Below, in pieces: positions 31,006 to 39,076 of a stretch of 64,000 bases of DNA. Source of the stretch: Abyssogena phaseoliformis symbiont OG214 (GTDB lineage: Bacteria > Pseudomonadota > Gammaproteobacteria > PS1 > Pseudothioglobaceae). The position numbers and the translations under genes were made by a program. Under the pieces are notes generated by a model. The model was not told the origin of the DNA, did no database searches, and saw only the letters and a list, made by a program, of their open reading frames with translations. Each line of letters starts with the position of its first letter. Position 1 is the first letter of the stretch. The stretch is from NCBI RefSeq assembly GCF_016592595.1, contig NZ_AP012977.1, positions 1 to 64,000 of the forward strand, given 5' to 3'.

Positions 31006-31999
31006 ATAAAATCTTGTTAACCTTGATTTTAAAATCCTGTAAATCAGCACGGCTGATGCTCTTTTGTGCGGGCAGTTTATAAGTGAGTGGGTTTCTTCTT
31101 TGGCCTTTGTGATGTAGTTCATAATGTAGGTGTGGACCTGTTGAACGACCTGTTGAGCCTACATAACCAATTATTTGACCTTTTTTAACCTTTTTGCCCT
31201 TGTACAGGCTGTTGGCATATCTTGATAAGTGCGCATAAACAGTGGTGTAATCAAAGCCATGTTGAATTATGACAGCCTTGCCAAGTACGCCTTTTCTGCC
31301 TTTAGTAGTGATTACGCCATTGGTAGTAGAATAAACAGGTGTACCGTAGTTGGCCGCATAATCAACAGCTTGATGGGGCGCTAAGTTTTTAAGATTGGGT
31401 GGTAGCGCCTGAGTTGAAATTTAGAGCTAATGCACCTGTATTTCAAAGGTGCTTTTAAAAAAGACGAACTCAGAGAGTGACCAAAGCGATCAAAGTAATC
31501 AAGATGCCCATGTTTATTTTTGTAAGCAAACACCTCAATGGGTTTGTTTTTGATAATACTTTGGTAAATGATGGCCACTGGTTTTGTACTACTGTTATTA
31601 ATAATGAGGTTAATAGTGCTAAAACCAACCTCCCTGATTTTTGCGCATTAGCACCAAAGGAGTGGTTAATATTAACCACTGTTGTGGACAAACCACTAGG
31701 CGACTGTTTAGATTGCCTGTTGAGAATGGTTGAAAAGTAATTACCGTTAAGCACAATATTTAGGTTGGTTTTACGGTTTAATTGATAGGTTGGGGATTTG
31801 AACTGTCGATCTATTACGCAACCTAATGGTTAGCTTATGATCAATAGTAAGTTGGTTGAGTTTTTTTGTTTTTATTGGTAAAAAGAAGATTAGCAAGCAA
31901 TCGATTAGACAGCCCAAACTTGGAAAAATATTGGCTTAGCGAGTCACCGTGCTTAACAGTAAAGTGATATACGTTGTTGGTAGCATAAGCAGATGCCAT
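30995..31999 (-). pseudogene. M23-family cell-wall endopeptidase (MepM/OapA-like), decayed
   Basis: The minus strand encodes, in pieces, a LysM/OapA-like segment (VKHGDSLSQYFSKFGLSNRL near 31900-31960), a middle section (VLNGNYFSTILNRQSKQSPS near 31700) and an M23 domain. The M23 part includes DYFDRFGHSLSSSFLKAPL and, at 31010-31200, GQIIGYVGSTGRSTGPHLHYELHHKG, the conserved HLHYE zinc/catalytic motif. At least four in-frame stops interrupt 31760-31860, and frames change near 31680 and 31400. Intact relatives cleave peptidoglycan cross-links to allow wall growth. The catalytic domain survives in one frame, but the gene cannot give a full exported protein. The start is approximate. Confidence 0.8.
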
Positions 32000-32040
32000 A
32001 CTATAAAGACATCAATATCAGCAATATGCTTGTATAAAGC

Positions 32041-33192
32041 TTACCCATATTGCTTGATGATTTCACGGGTCATTTCACGAGCAACAAGGTCGTTATTAAT
32101 CACCTCTTCTAAAGAATTAAGCACTGTATGTTTCATAGTGCTTAGCGTCTGGTCAATAATTTTTGGTATGTCTAAGAAGTTGATTTGATGGTTAAGAAAA
32201 TGTTCAACTGCAATTTCATTGGCTGCATTCATGGTAATCATAGCATTGCCACCCTTTCTTAGCGCTTCAAAGGCCAGTTTAAGGCCAGTAAATTTTTCAA
32301 AATCTGGTTGATAAAACTCTAAGGCAGGGGTGTCGGTCAAGTCAAGCGCAGCAACACCAGAGTTAATACGTTGTGGATAACTCATGGCATATGAGATGAC
32401 TGTGCGCATATCTGGATTGCCTAATTGAGACAGCGTTGAGCCGTCTTCATAATAAACAGATGAATGCACAATGCTTTGCGGATGTACCACCACGTCAATT
32501 TGTTCTGGCGTGAGTGAGAATAAGTAATGCGCCTCAATCACCTCCAGCCCTTTGTTCATCATGGTGGCAGAATCAACAGAGATTTTTCGCCCCATTGACC
32601 AATTTGGATGTGCACAGGCCTGATCTGGGGTGATGGATTTAAATTGGCTAATTGGCGTGTGTAAAAACGGCCCACCACTGGCAGTTAACTGGATTTTGCT
32701 TAAGCCTGATTTACCACTTTGTAGGCACTGGAAAATTGCACTGTGTTCTGAGTCAACAGGGATTAGTTCAGCATTAAACGTCTCCACTGTCTTCATAAAA
32801 ATATCACCCGCCAATACCAAGGATTCTTTATTTGCCAGCATAATTCGCTTGCCCGCTTTAGCGGCGCAAAGTGCTGAGGACATACCCGCAGCGCCAACAA
32901 TAGCAGCCATGACAAAGTCAGTATTTTGATGAGCGGCAATCTCATCTAGTGCTTGAGCGCCACTAAGTACTTGGGTATCAGTCATAATGGCATTTGATAA
33001 TTTTTCAGCAGATTGCTCGTCTACCATGACTGCATAGTTAGGCTGGTACTTGTTGCACAACCCAAGCATTTGTTGCCAATTAGTATTAGCACTTAGCGCA
33101 AAAATATTAAACTTATCAGGATGTAGATCCACCACCAGCAAAGTACTTTTGCCGATAGAGCCGGTTGCACCTAACAAAGTTATATTTTTCAT
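32041..33192 (-). CDS. dxr: 1-deoxy-D-xylulose 5-phosphate reductoisomerase
   Basis: Dxr converts DXP to MEP with NADPH, the first committed step of the MEP isoprenoid pathway. The nucleotide-binding N-terminus reads ITLLGATGSIGKSTL; metal and substrate residues are in IPVDSEHSAIFQ and KISVDSATMMNKGLEVIEAH (about residues 195-214). The 383-residue length is typical. Its ATG overlaps the cdsA stop by four bases (ATGA), giving the standard uppS-cdsA-dxr order. In many gammaproteobacteria rseP and bamA follow; here the next gene is the broken M23 peptidase. Confidence 0.97.
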   Translation of the reverse strand: MKNITLLGATGSIGKSTLLVVDLHPDKFNIFALSANTNWQQMLGLCNKYQPNYAVMVDEQSAEKLSNAIMTDTQVLSGAQALDEIAAHQNTDFVMAAIVGAAGMSSALCAAKAGKRIMLANKESLVLAGDIFMKTVETFNAELIPVDSEHSAIFQCLQSGKSGLSKIQLTASGGPFLHTPISQFKSITPDQACAHPNWSMGRKISVDSATMMNKGLEVIEAHYLFSLTPEQIDVVVHPQSIVHSSVYYEDGSTLSQLGNPDMRTVISYAMSYPQRINSGVAALDLTDTPALEFYQPDFEKFTGLKLAFEALRKGGNAMITMNAANEIAVEHFLNHQINFLDIPKIIDQTLSTMKHTVLNSLEEVINNDLVAREMTREIIKQYG

Positions 33193-33989
33193 ATCAAGTT
33201 AAGCCCTAGCAGAAAGAATGGTGCTGCCGCTGTTAGCGAGTCAATTCGGTCTAAAACGCCACCGTGACCAGGCAAAATTCGCCCACTGTCTTTAATATTT
33301 GAGACACGCTTGAACAAGCTTTCAAACAAATCGCCCAATACTGATACGCTAGCAACAACAATGGTTAATAGTAAATAACTCAAATATTGATTGATCGCTA
33401 TATTTTGATATTGTAAGAACATAACCATTACCACCAAAGCAACGCCAATGCCACCAATCACACCTTCAATTGACTTTCCTGGACTTACTTTTGGCGCTAA
33501 TTTTTGTTTGCCAATTGCCTTACCAGTAAAATAAGCACCAGAATCAGCACCCCAAATAATCAGCATGAGTAGTAAGAAATACTCAGCGCTGTATTGTTGT
33601 TGTAAAGTAATTAATGCAACCCACGTGGGCACTAATAATAATACGCCACTTATGATACGAACAATAAGCGGATTAAACCACAGATTGGTTTTATTGGGAT
33701 AGCTTAGTACCCAGTATAAATTAACCATCCACCATAAAACGGACAAGTAAAGCACAAACGCAATAATTTGGGCATTGTTTTGGATGATGAGCGCGCAGGC
33801 AACAATACCAGCCACTAATAATAGTCTAACAATCCAGCGTTTAAATTTAATTAAACGTGAGAATTCCCATGCGCCAAGCGCAACAAAAACCAAAAGTAAT
33901 TGTGCGAAGTAATGATTAGGCATGGCGAATATTGCCCAAACAAATAGTGGCGCTAAAATAAGTGCGGTGATGATTCTTTGTATGAGCAT
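33189..33989 (-). CDS. cdsA: Phosphatidate cytidylyltransferase
   Basis: CdsA makes CDP-diacylglycerol from phosphatidate and CTP, the precursor of all major phospholipids. The 266-residue integral membrane protein has about seven hydrophobic segments. It ends with the family signature SLFKRVSNIKDSGRILPGHG followed by GVLDRIDSL (about residues 222-250). WGADSGAYFTGKAIGKQKLAP near residue 145 is also conserved. It starts nine bases after uppS and overlaps dxr by four. Confidence 0.96.
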   Translation of the reverse strand: MLIQRIITALILAPLFVWAIFAMPNHYFAQLLLVFVALGAWEFSRLIKFKRWIVRLLLVAGIVACALIIQNNAQIIAFVLYLSVLWWMVNLYWVLSYPNKTNLWFNPLIVRIISGVLLLVPTWVALITLQQQYSAEYFLLLMLIIWGADSGAYFTGKAIGKQKLAPKVSPGKSIEGVIGGIGVALVVMVMFLQYQNIAINQYLSYLLLTIVVASVSVLGDLFESLFKRVSNIKDSGRILPGHGGVLDRIDSLTAAAPFFLLGLNLI

Positions 33990-33998
33990 GATTTTTCC

Positions 33999-34700
33999 TT
34001 AAAGCCTTGCGCCAAAACGCCGATTACGATTATTAAAGTTGTTGATGGCTTTAATTAGTTCAGACTCGTCAAAATCTGGCCATAACGTTTCTGTGAAATA
34101 AAACTCACTATAAGCAATATCCCACAGTAAAAAATTACTAATCCTAAGTTCGCCACTGGTGCGGATTAACAAATCAACATTTGGTTCATTGGCTAATGAC
34201 AGATATTGTGGAAAACTTTCCACATTAATATTGTTGGCTTCTATGTCGCCAGCGATGGCTGCTTTGGCTATTTTAGCTGCTGCCTGAGCAATGTCCCATT
34301 GACCACCATAATTAGCTGCAATTACTAGTGTTAAACCAGTATTGCCAGCGAGTAATGCTTGTGCATCAAGTGCTGTTTGTTGGATTTTGGCAGGAAATAA
34401 GGGCATATCACCAATTATTTTTAGTCTGATATTGCGCTTATTGAGTTTTTTAACTTCTTGTTTAAGCACGCTAAGAAATAGTTTAAACAACAAAGAGACT
34501 TCTTCAGTTGAGCGGTTTTTATTCTCGCTACTAAAAGCAAACAAGGTTAGTGTTTTAATACCGCGTATTGCACAAGCTTTAACAACACTACGCACCGCTT
34601 TAATCCCTTGCTGGTGCCCTAAAATGTGGGGCAAGGAGCGTTTCGATGCCCAACGACCATTGCCGTCCATGATAATTGCGATGTGTTTAAGCGTGTCCAT
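33999..34700 (-). CDS. uppS: Undecaprenyl diphosphate synthase
   Basis: UppS extends farnesyl diphosphate with eight isopentenyl units in cis to give the lipid carrier for peptidoglycan and other envelope polymers. IAIIMDGNGRWASKR (about residues 8-22) contains the catalytic aspartate; HxxG-like HILGHQQGIKAVR and LTLFAFSSENKNR follow. The C-terminal signature is LLIRTSGELRISNFLLWDIAYSE, given as LLIRTSGELRISNFLLW. The 233-residue length is slightly short but complete. It leads uppS-cdsA-dxr and has TATAAT 11 bases before the ATG with no Shine-Dalgarno. Confidence 0.97.
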   Translation of the reverse strand: MDTLKHIAIIMDGNGRWASKRSLPHILGHQQGIKAVRSVVKACAIRGIKTLTLFAFSSENKNRSTEEVSLLFKLFLSVLKQEVKKLNKRNIRLKIIGDMPLFPAKIQQTALDAQALLAGNTGLTLVIAANYGGQWDIAQAAAKIAKAAIAGDIEANNINVESFPQYLSLANEPNVDLLIRTSGELRISNFLLWDIAYSEFYFTETLWPDFDESELIKAINNFNNRNRRFGARL

Positions 34701-34711
34701 AACAAAGTTGG

Positions 34712-34719
34712 ATTATACC
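34712..34719 (-). promoter_or_regulatory. -10 element GGTATAAT before uppS
   Basis: Read on the minus strand, GGTATAAT (34719-34712) ends 11 bases before the uppS ATG at 34700. A start about seven bases downstream would leave a leader of about five bases. No strong -35 hexamer was found. Confidence 0.5.
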
Positions 34720-34771
34720 CATAGCATTACGAGCAATCAGCAAACACGGTTAATATAGAACTGGCGTGTGC

Positions 34772-34779
34772 GGTAAAAT
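34772..34779 (+). promoter_or_regulatory. -10 element GGTAAAAT before hisF
   Basis: GGTAAAAT at 34772-34779 ends eight bases before the hisF ATG at 34788. Transcription would begin at or within two bases of the start codon, so the transcript is probably leaderless. No Shine-Dalgarno sequence is present. Confidence 0.5.
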
Positions 34780-34787
34780 TCATCATT

Positions 34788-35561
34788 ATGAGTTTAGCAA
34801 AAAGAATTATTCCTTGTCTTGATGTGCGTGATGGTCGTGTGGTTAAAGGCACTAAGTTTGTTGATATCAAGGATGCAGGCGACCCAGTTGAGGCGGCTAA
34901 GCGTTATGATCTTGAGGGCGCTGATGAGATTACTTTTTTAGACATTACTGCATCAATTGAAGGTAGAGATGCCATGACACATATGGTTGAGGCGATTGCC
35001 GATCAAGTGTTTATTCCACTGACTGTGGGCGGCGGTATTCGCAAGGCAGCGGATGTACGCGCGATGTTAAATGCAGGTGCGGATAAAGTTGCCGTTAATT
35101 CTGCCGCTATTTTTAACCCTGATTTAATCAACCAGTTAAGTGAAGAATTTGGTTCACAATGTATTGTGATTGCAATTGATGCCAAAAAAGTTGCTGACAA
35201 TCCACTAAAATGGGAAATTTTTACTCACGGTGGGCGAAAGCCTACAGGTATTGATGCTATTGAGTGGGCAGTTAAAATGACTCAAGGCGATAATGGTGCT
35301 GGCGAGGTGCTGCTTACCTCAATGGATTGTGATGGCGTTAAGACAGGCTTTGATTTGCTACTCACTAAGGCAGTTTCTGATGCGGTGGATGTGCCTGTTA
35401 TTGCCTCCGGTGGTGTGGGCAATTTAGAACATTTATCTGAAGGTGTGTTACAAGGTGGTGCTGATGCGGTGTTAGCAGCCAGTATTTTTCATTTTGGTGA
35501 ATACACGATACAACAAGCCAAACAAGCCATGCAAGAAAACGGCATAGAAGTTAGACTATAA
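34788..35561 (+). CDS. hisF: Imidazole glycerol phosphate synthase, cyclase subunit
   Basis: HisF is the TIM-barrel cyclase that uses ammonia from HisH to make imidazole glycerol phosphate and AICAR in histidine synthesis. The N-terminus [20 protein letters not shown] contains the catalytic aspartate; a second lies in [15 protein letters not shown] (about residue 131). Phosphate-binding motifs are [13 protein letters not shown] and [13 protein letters not shown]. The 257 residues are complete. No other his gene adjoins it; it stands apart, next to uppS on one side and oxidase assembly genes on the other. Confidence 0.98.
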   Translation: MSLAKRIIPCLDVRDGRVVKGTKFVDIKDAGDPVEAAKRYDLEGADEITFLDITASIEGRDAMTHMVEAIADQVFIPLTVGGGIRKAADVRAMLNAGADKVAVNSAAIFNPDLINQLSEEFGSQCIVIAIDAKKVADNPLKWEIFTHGGRKPTGIDAIEWAVKMTQGDNGAGEVLLTSMDCDGVKTGFDLLLTKAVSDAVDVPVIASGGVGNLEHLSEGVLQGGADAVLAASIFHFGEYTIQQAKQAMQENGIEVRL

Positions 35562-35629
35562 TACTTTGTTTTTCAATTTCTTGGTGTTTTTAAGTGTATT
35601 ATTAGGCACTTTATAAGCATCAAATTTTT

Positions 35630-36160
35630 ATGAACTCTAAGAAAGAATTATGGATATTGTTGGCGTCCTTTGTACTGCCGATTGCTTTTGGAACGGCTTT
35701 CTTTTACTTAAGCCCTACTTCTTTTACCCAGCATACGGTTAATTATGGACAGTTTGTTAATCCTGTTATTACCACTACAAAACAAGACGTTAGTTTTGTT
35801 GACACTCAAAGCGGTTTGCAAGGTTTATGGACATTGGCCTATGCAACCAAGCAATGTGACAGTGTTTGTATAAAAGCATTACAAGATATAAAGACTGTTC
35901 GTATTTTGATGAATGAAGACATGCGTCGTATTCAAAGTTTATTGTTAATGACAAGTAAAGCCAAAGCACAACAAGCAGACGCATTAGTTGGACATGCCAG
36001 CGAGGCGCTTAATCGACAACTTAATCAGTTCCCAGAAAGCAGTTTATTTTTGATTGACCCACTTGGCAATGTGATGTTGCGTTACGATTCAAAAAATTTA
36101 GAGATTAAGCGTGTTATTAAAGATTTAAAACGTCTATTTAAGTATTCACGCATTGGCTAA
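35630..36160 (+). CDS. Membrane-anchored protein of the oxidase assembly cluster
   Basis: The 176-residue product has one N-terminal membrane segment (LWILLASFVLPIAFGTAFFY) and a periplasmic domain. QGLWTLAYATKQCDSVCIKALQDIKTVRI, seen here as CDSVCIKALQDIKTVRILM, places a CxxxC motif like that of Sco proteins in a thioredoxin-like fold, and FLIDPLGNVMLRYD fits the fold's C-terminal strand. Similar proteins occur between cox and heme A synthesis genes in gammaproteobacteria, so a thiol or copper role in cytochrome oxidase assembly is likely but inferred. cyoE follows after 12 bases. Confidence 0.75.
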   Translation: MNSKKELWILLASFVLPIAFGTAFFYLSPTSFTQHTVNYGQFVNPVITTTKQDVSFVDTQSGLQGLWTLAYATKQCDSVCIKALQDIKTVRILMNEDMRRIQSLLLMTSKAKAQQADALVGHASEALNRQLNQFPESSLFLIDPLGNVMLRYDSKNLEIKRVIKDLKRLFKYSRIG

Positions 36161-36172
36161 TAGGAGATGATA

Positions 36173-37054
36173 ATGCCTTCAATCAGTGACTTGCTAGCTT
36201 TGTGTAAACTTAAAGTGGTAGCGCTGATATTGCTAACAGCAGTAGTGGGCATGTTTTTGGCCGTGCCTGCGCCGTATTTACCTAATGGGTTTTTGGTACT
36301 GAGCGCCTCAATTGGTATTAGTATGGCGGCCGCCTCAGCTGCAGTATTTAATCATGTGGTTGATGAACAGATTGATGCCCAAATGTCTCGCACTAATAAA
36401 CGCCCTTTACCGCAAGGGAAAGTAAGCCGAAACCAAGCGTTGGTGTGGGGCGTGTTTTTAGGACTTGTTGGTCTTGGTACTTTGCAGTTATTTGTTAATA
36501 CCGTTACCACGGTGCTTACGTTCGTTTCACTGATTGGCTACGCCATTATCTATACCTTGTATCTTAAACGTGCAACACCGCAAAATATTGTTATCGGTGG
36601 CGCAGCAGGTGCAGCACCTCCGGTGCTAGGTTGGACGGCAGTGTCTGGCACTCAAGGCATTGAGTATGCTTGTTTGTTGTTTTTAATTGTTTTTATCTGG
36701 ACGCCACCACACTTTTGGGCACTGGCCATTCATCGGGTTGAGGAGTATAAAAAGGTTGATGTCCCAATGTTGCCAGTAACACATGGGCTGGCCTACACCA
36801 GAACACAGATTTTGTTATACACAGTATTGTTGCTGCTGGTTAGTTTATTACCTTACTTAGCGGGCATGTCAGGGCTTATTTATTTAGCAGTAACAACAGT
36901 GCTAGGCATTAAATTTTTGATGTATGCGATTAAAATCTATAATAATCCAGATGATAAAAGGATTGCTTGGCGTACTTTTATGTACTCAATTAATTATTTA
37001 ATGTTGTTATTTGCTGCACTATTATTTGATCATTATTGGCTAATATTGCCCTAG
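36173..37054 (+). CDS. cyoE: Protoheme IX farnesyltransferase (heme O synthase)
   Basis: This UbiA-family membrane prenyltransferase adds a farnesyl group to heme B to make heme O, the precursor of heme A for the aa3 oxidase. The polyprenyl diphosphate motif reads NHVVDEQIDAQMSRTNKRPL (about residues 59-78), and WTPPHFWALAIHRVEEYKKV near 180 is the second conserved loop. There are about eight to nine membrane segments in 293 residues. ATG at 36173 is preferred to 36167 because TAGGAG directly abuts the earlier ATG. It is also called ctaB. Confidence 0.96.
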   Translation: MPSISDLLALCKLKVVALILLTAVVGMFLAVPAPYLPNGFLVLSASIGISMAAASAAVFNHVVDEQIDAQMSRTNKRPLPQGKVSRNQALVWGVFLGLVGLGTLQLFVNTVTTVLTFVSLIGYAIIYTLYLKRATPQNIVIGGAAGAAPPVLGWTAVSGTQGIEYACLLFLIVFIWTPPHFWALAIHRVEEYKKVDVPMLPVTHGLAYTRTQILLYTVLLLLVSLLPYLAGMSGLIYLAVTTVLGIKFLMYAIKIYNNPDDKRIAWRTFMYSINYLMLLFAALLFDHYWLILP

Positions 37055-37066
37055 GAGGTTTTTTAA

Positions 37067-37258
37067 ATGAAAGGATTGGGGCAAGTATTTAAAGCGGTAA
37101 CGTCTGCCATGATTGGCGTGGGCAAAAAAGAAGACTTGGCTAAGGACTTTGCACGCACTGAAAAACAAGGCCCGTGGGCCTACATTATTGTTGGACTGAT
37201 TACGACCTTTGCTTTTATCGGTTTAATAATAGTGGCTGTTAAGTTGGTATTGCCTTAG
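37067..37258 (+). CDS. DUF2970 small membrane protein
   Basis: The 63-residue protein has a soluble N-terminal part (MKGLGQVFKAVTSAMIGVGK) and one C-terminal membrane segment (IIVGLITTFAFIGLIIVAV). This matches the DUF2970 family, small proteins often found with cytochrome oxidase genes; their function is unknown. AGGAGG at 37054-37059 is a strong ribosome binding site. Its stop overlaps the end of the converging Sco-like gene by four bases. Confidence 0.8.
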   Translation: MKGLGQVFKAVTSAMIGVGKKEDLAKDFARTEKQGPWAYIIVGLITTFAFIGLIIVAVKLVLP

Positions 37259-37995
37259 TCAAGCGTTTCAATAATTATATCAAGCGCAACTGCTATTTTT
37301 TTAGCGTGGTGCGGGTTGGTTAATAATCCAGTTAATTTAAGACTGGGATCCAACAATAAATAACTAGTAGTGCGATTAATTAAGTAATGATTATTCATGT
37401 TTATAGATTTGTGGTTGCTATGGTCTTTGGTAGACCTTTGTTTTGTTTGTACCACTTCGTGATAAACACCCAGTGCTTTTGTTATTTTGTTCAAGACCTC
37501 TTTTTTAGCGCTAAGCCCTATAAATTTTTTGTTAGAATGTTGCGTAAAGTCAGATAAACGGCCTATATCACGCTTTGGATCAACAGAGATAAAAACAACT
37601 TGCAACTTGTCTGCCAGTTTCATTAATGTAAGCGTTTGGTTAAGTATGGACAAGTCTATTGGGCACACATCTGGGCAAGAGGCATAACCAAAATATAGCA
37701 TTGTCCACTTATTTTTACTTACCTCAGAGAGTGTTATTTTGTTGTTATTGTCATCAATTAATGGAAATTTATCCTTCAGAGATTTTGGGCTTGAATACAA
37801 GGAAACACTAGGAGAAACCTGTTCTTGCAATTTCGTCAGTTTGTTGGTATTAGGCGAGGCAAGTAAAAAGTAAGCCAAGATAAACATAACAATACTTAGC
37901 CCAAGGAGAACATTACGTGTTTTTTTAATTTTCGCGCAATCCTTGTTGTCGCTATAAGCGATAAATCGTTTGTTGTTGTGCTTTTTCATAGCCAT
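37255..37995 (-). CDS. SCO1/SenC-like protein with altered copper-ligand position
   Basis: Sco proteins are membrane-anchored thioredoxin-fold proteins that deliver copper to, or reduce the cysteines of, the CuA site of cytochrome oxidase subunit II. After a membrane anchor (NVLLGLSIVMFILAYFLLAS) come TMLYFGYASCPDVCPIDLSI with the CxxxC pair and VVFISVDPKRD. The position that holds the histidine copper ligand in Sco1 (YxVDH[ST]) reads YLINRTTSYLL, so arginine replaces histidine. A histidine occurs four residues earlier in the loop. ATG at 37995 is chosen because the longer frame overlaps ctaA; no clear ribosome binding site. It lies 16 bases after ctaA. Confidence 0.88.
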   Translation of the reverse strand: MAMKKHNNKRFIAYSDNKDCAKIKKTRNVLLGLSIVMFILAYFLLASPNTNKLTKLQEQVSPSVSLYSSPKSLKDKFPLIDDNNNKITLSEVSKNKWTMLYFGYASCPDVCPIDLSILNQTLTLMKLADKLQVVFISVDPKRDIGRLSDFTQHSNKKFIGLSAKKEVLNKITKALGVYHEVVQTKQRSTKDHSNHKSINMNNHYLINRTTSYLLLDPSLKLTGLLTNPHHAKKIAVALDIIIETLD

Positions 37996-38011
37996 GCTTT
38001 TTGACAGTTGT

Positions 38012-38983
38012 TTATGTTGGCACTTTAAAGGCTCTATGCACAAGTTTAATAACGCTAAGTAACAATAATAACGCTACTATAGTATGCAAAACCGCTATTA
38101 TTATTGGCAATGAAAGGACGACATTAAGAATACCAAGTGTGACTTGTGTTGTTAATAAAATAGCAATCAATATTAAATTTGACCTGAAGCGGGTGTAATT
38201 TCTAAATAAATAAATAAGTAGCAGTATGAGCAGGGTTGTTATTAAGGCGCCAATACGGTGAATCATTTGAATGGCAGAACGTGCCGGGTTTTCTAATATG
38301 CCGTATTCATAATTAGCACCCAATGGCCCCCAATATAGTGCGCTAGAAAAATCCATATTGGGCCACCAATCGTTCAAGCATTTTGGAAAGTATTTGCCAC
38401 AAGACAGTGCTGCATAGTTGGTGCTAGTCCAACCGCCCAGAACAATTTGTAAGCTCAGTGTGCCCAGAACAATTAATAATATAAGTTTATGTTTTTTAAA
38501 AGTGTGCTGATAGATTGCTGGTGGCTTGCTTTGGTTAAGTAGCATCCAAATTAGCAATGCAGTCGTCACAAAGCCACCTATTAAATGCAAAGTGACAATG
38601 CCAGGATGTACCAGTAGAGTAACTGTCCACATGCCAAATGCGCCTTGCAGCATAACAAAAAAGGTGCTAAATCCAGGTAGTTTTAGTGACTGATAGCGTT
38701 GTGGGTTGCCTTTTAGTGCTAAGAAAAATAAAACAAGTATTGTCAGCCCAAGTGAGGAAGCAGCATAACGATGTAGCATTTCTTTCCAGCCTTTTGCAGC
38801 CTCTAGTGGACGTGAAAACCCTTGAATGGTAGTGCCATCTTTAACATCAGGAACGCTTAATTGACCATAACACCCTGGCCAGTCTGGGCAACCTAATCCA
38901 GCATCGCTTAGACGTGTGTAGGCGCCTAGAATAACAACAATAAATGCTAAGATAATTGAAATTTGTAGTATTGTTCTAAACAT
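38012..38983 (-). CDS. ctaA: Heme A synthase (COX15/CtaA family)
   Basis: CtaA oxidises the C8 methyl group of heme O to a formyl group, giving heme A. The 323-residue membrane protein shows the N-terminal VVILGAYTRLSDAGLGCPDWPGCYGQL, given as TRLSDAGLGCPDWPGCYG, with conserved cysteines, and heme-ligand-type histidines in EMLHRYAASSLG, GIVTLHLIGG, IQMIHRIGAL and IAVLHTIVAL. About eight membrane segments form two four-helix halves. With cyoE nearby, the full heme B to heme A route is here, supporting the aa3 oxidase downstream. Confidence 0.95.
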   Translation of the reverse strand: MFRTILQISIILAFIVVILGAYTRLSDAGLGCPDWPGCYGQLSVPDVKDGTTIQGFSRPLEAAKGWKEMLHRYAASSLGLTILVLFFLALKGNPQRYQSLKLPGFSTFFVMLQGAFGMWTVTLLVHPGIVTLHLIGGFVTTALLIWMLLNQSKPPAIYQHTFKKHKLILLIVLGTLSLQIVLGGWTSTNYAALSCGKYFPKCLNDWWPNMDFSSALYWGPLGANYEYGILENPARSAIQMIHRIGALITTLLILLLIYLFRNYTRFRSNLILIAILLTTQVTLGILNVVLSLPIIIAVLHTIVALLLLLSVIKLVHRAFKVPT

Positions 38984-38995
38984 TTATTACCGTCA

Positions 38996-39030
38996 AACCC
39001 CCCCCTTGTGTGTTTTGCACAAGGGGGGTT
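38996..39030. repeat. GC-rich inverted repeat upstream of ctaA
   Basis: AACCCCCCCCTTGTG (38996-39010) pairs with CACAAGGGGGGTT (39018-39030) around a TGTTTTG loop, with two unpaired cytosines in the left arm. It is by far the most GC-rich hairpin in this AT-rich window. It lies between the DUF2189 gene and ctaA, both on the minus strand. There is no T-run after it on either strand, so it is not a standard terminator. Its eight- and six-base C/G runs may vary in length. Confidence 0.7.
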
Positions 39031-39076
39031 GAAAAAGTGTTACTAAAAAAGAAAACCAAGCGTTTTTAATTGGTTG

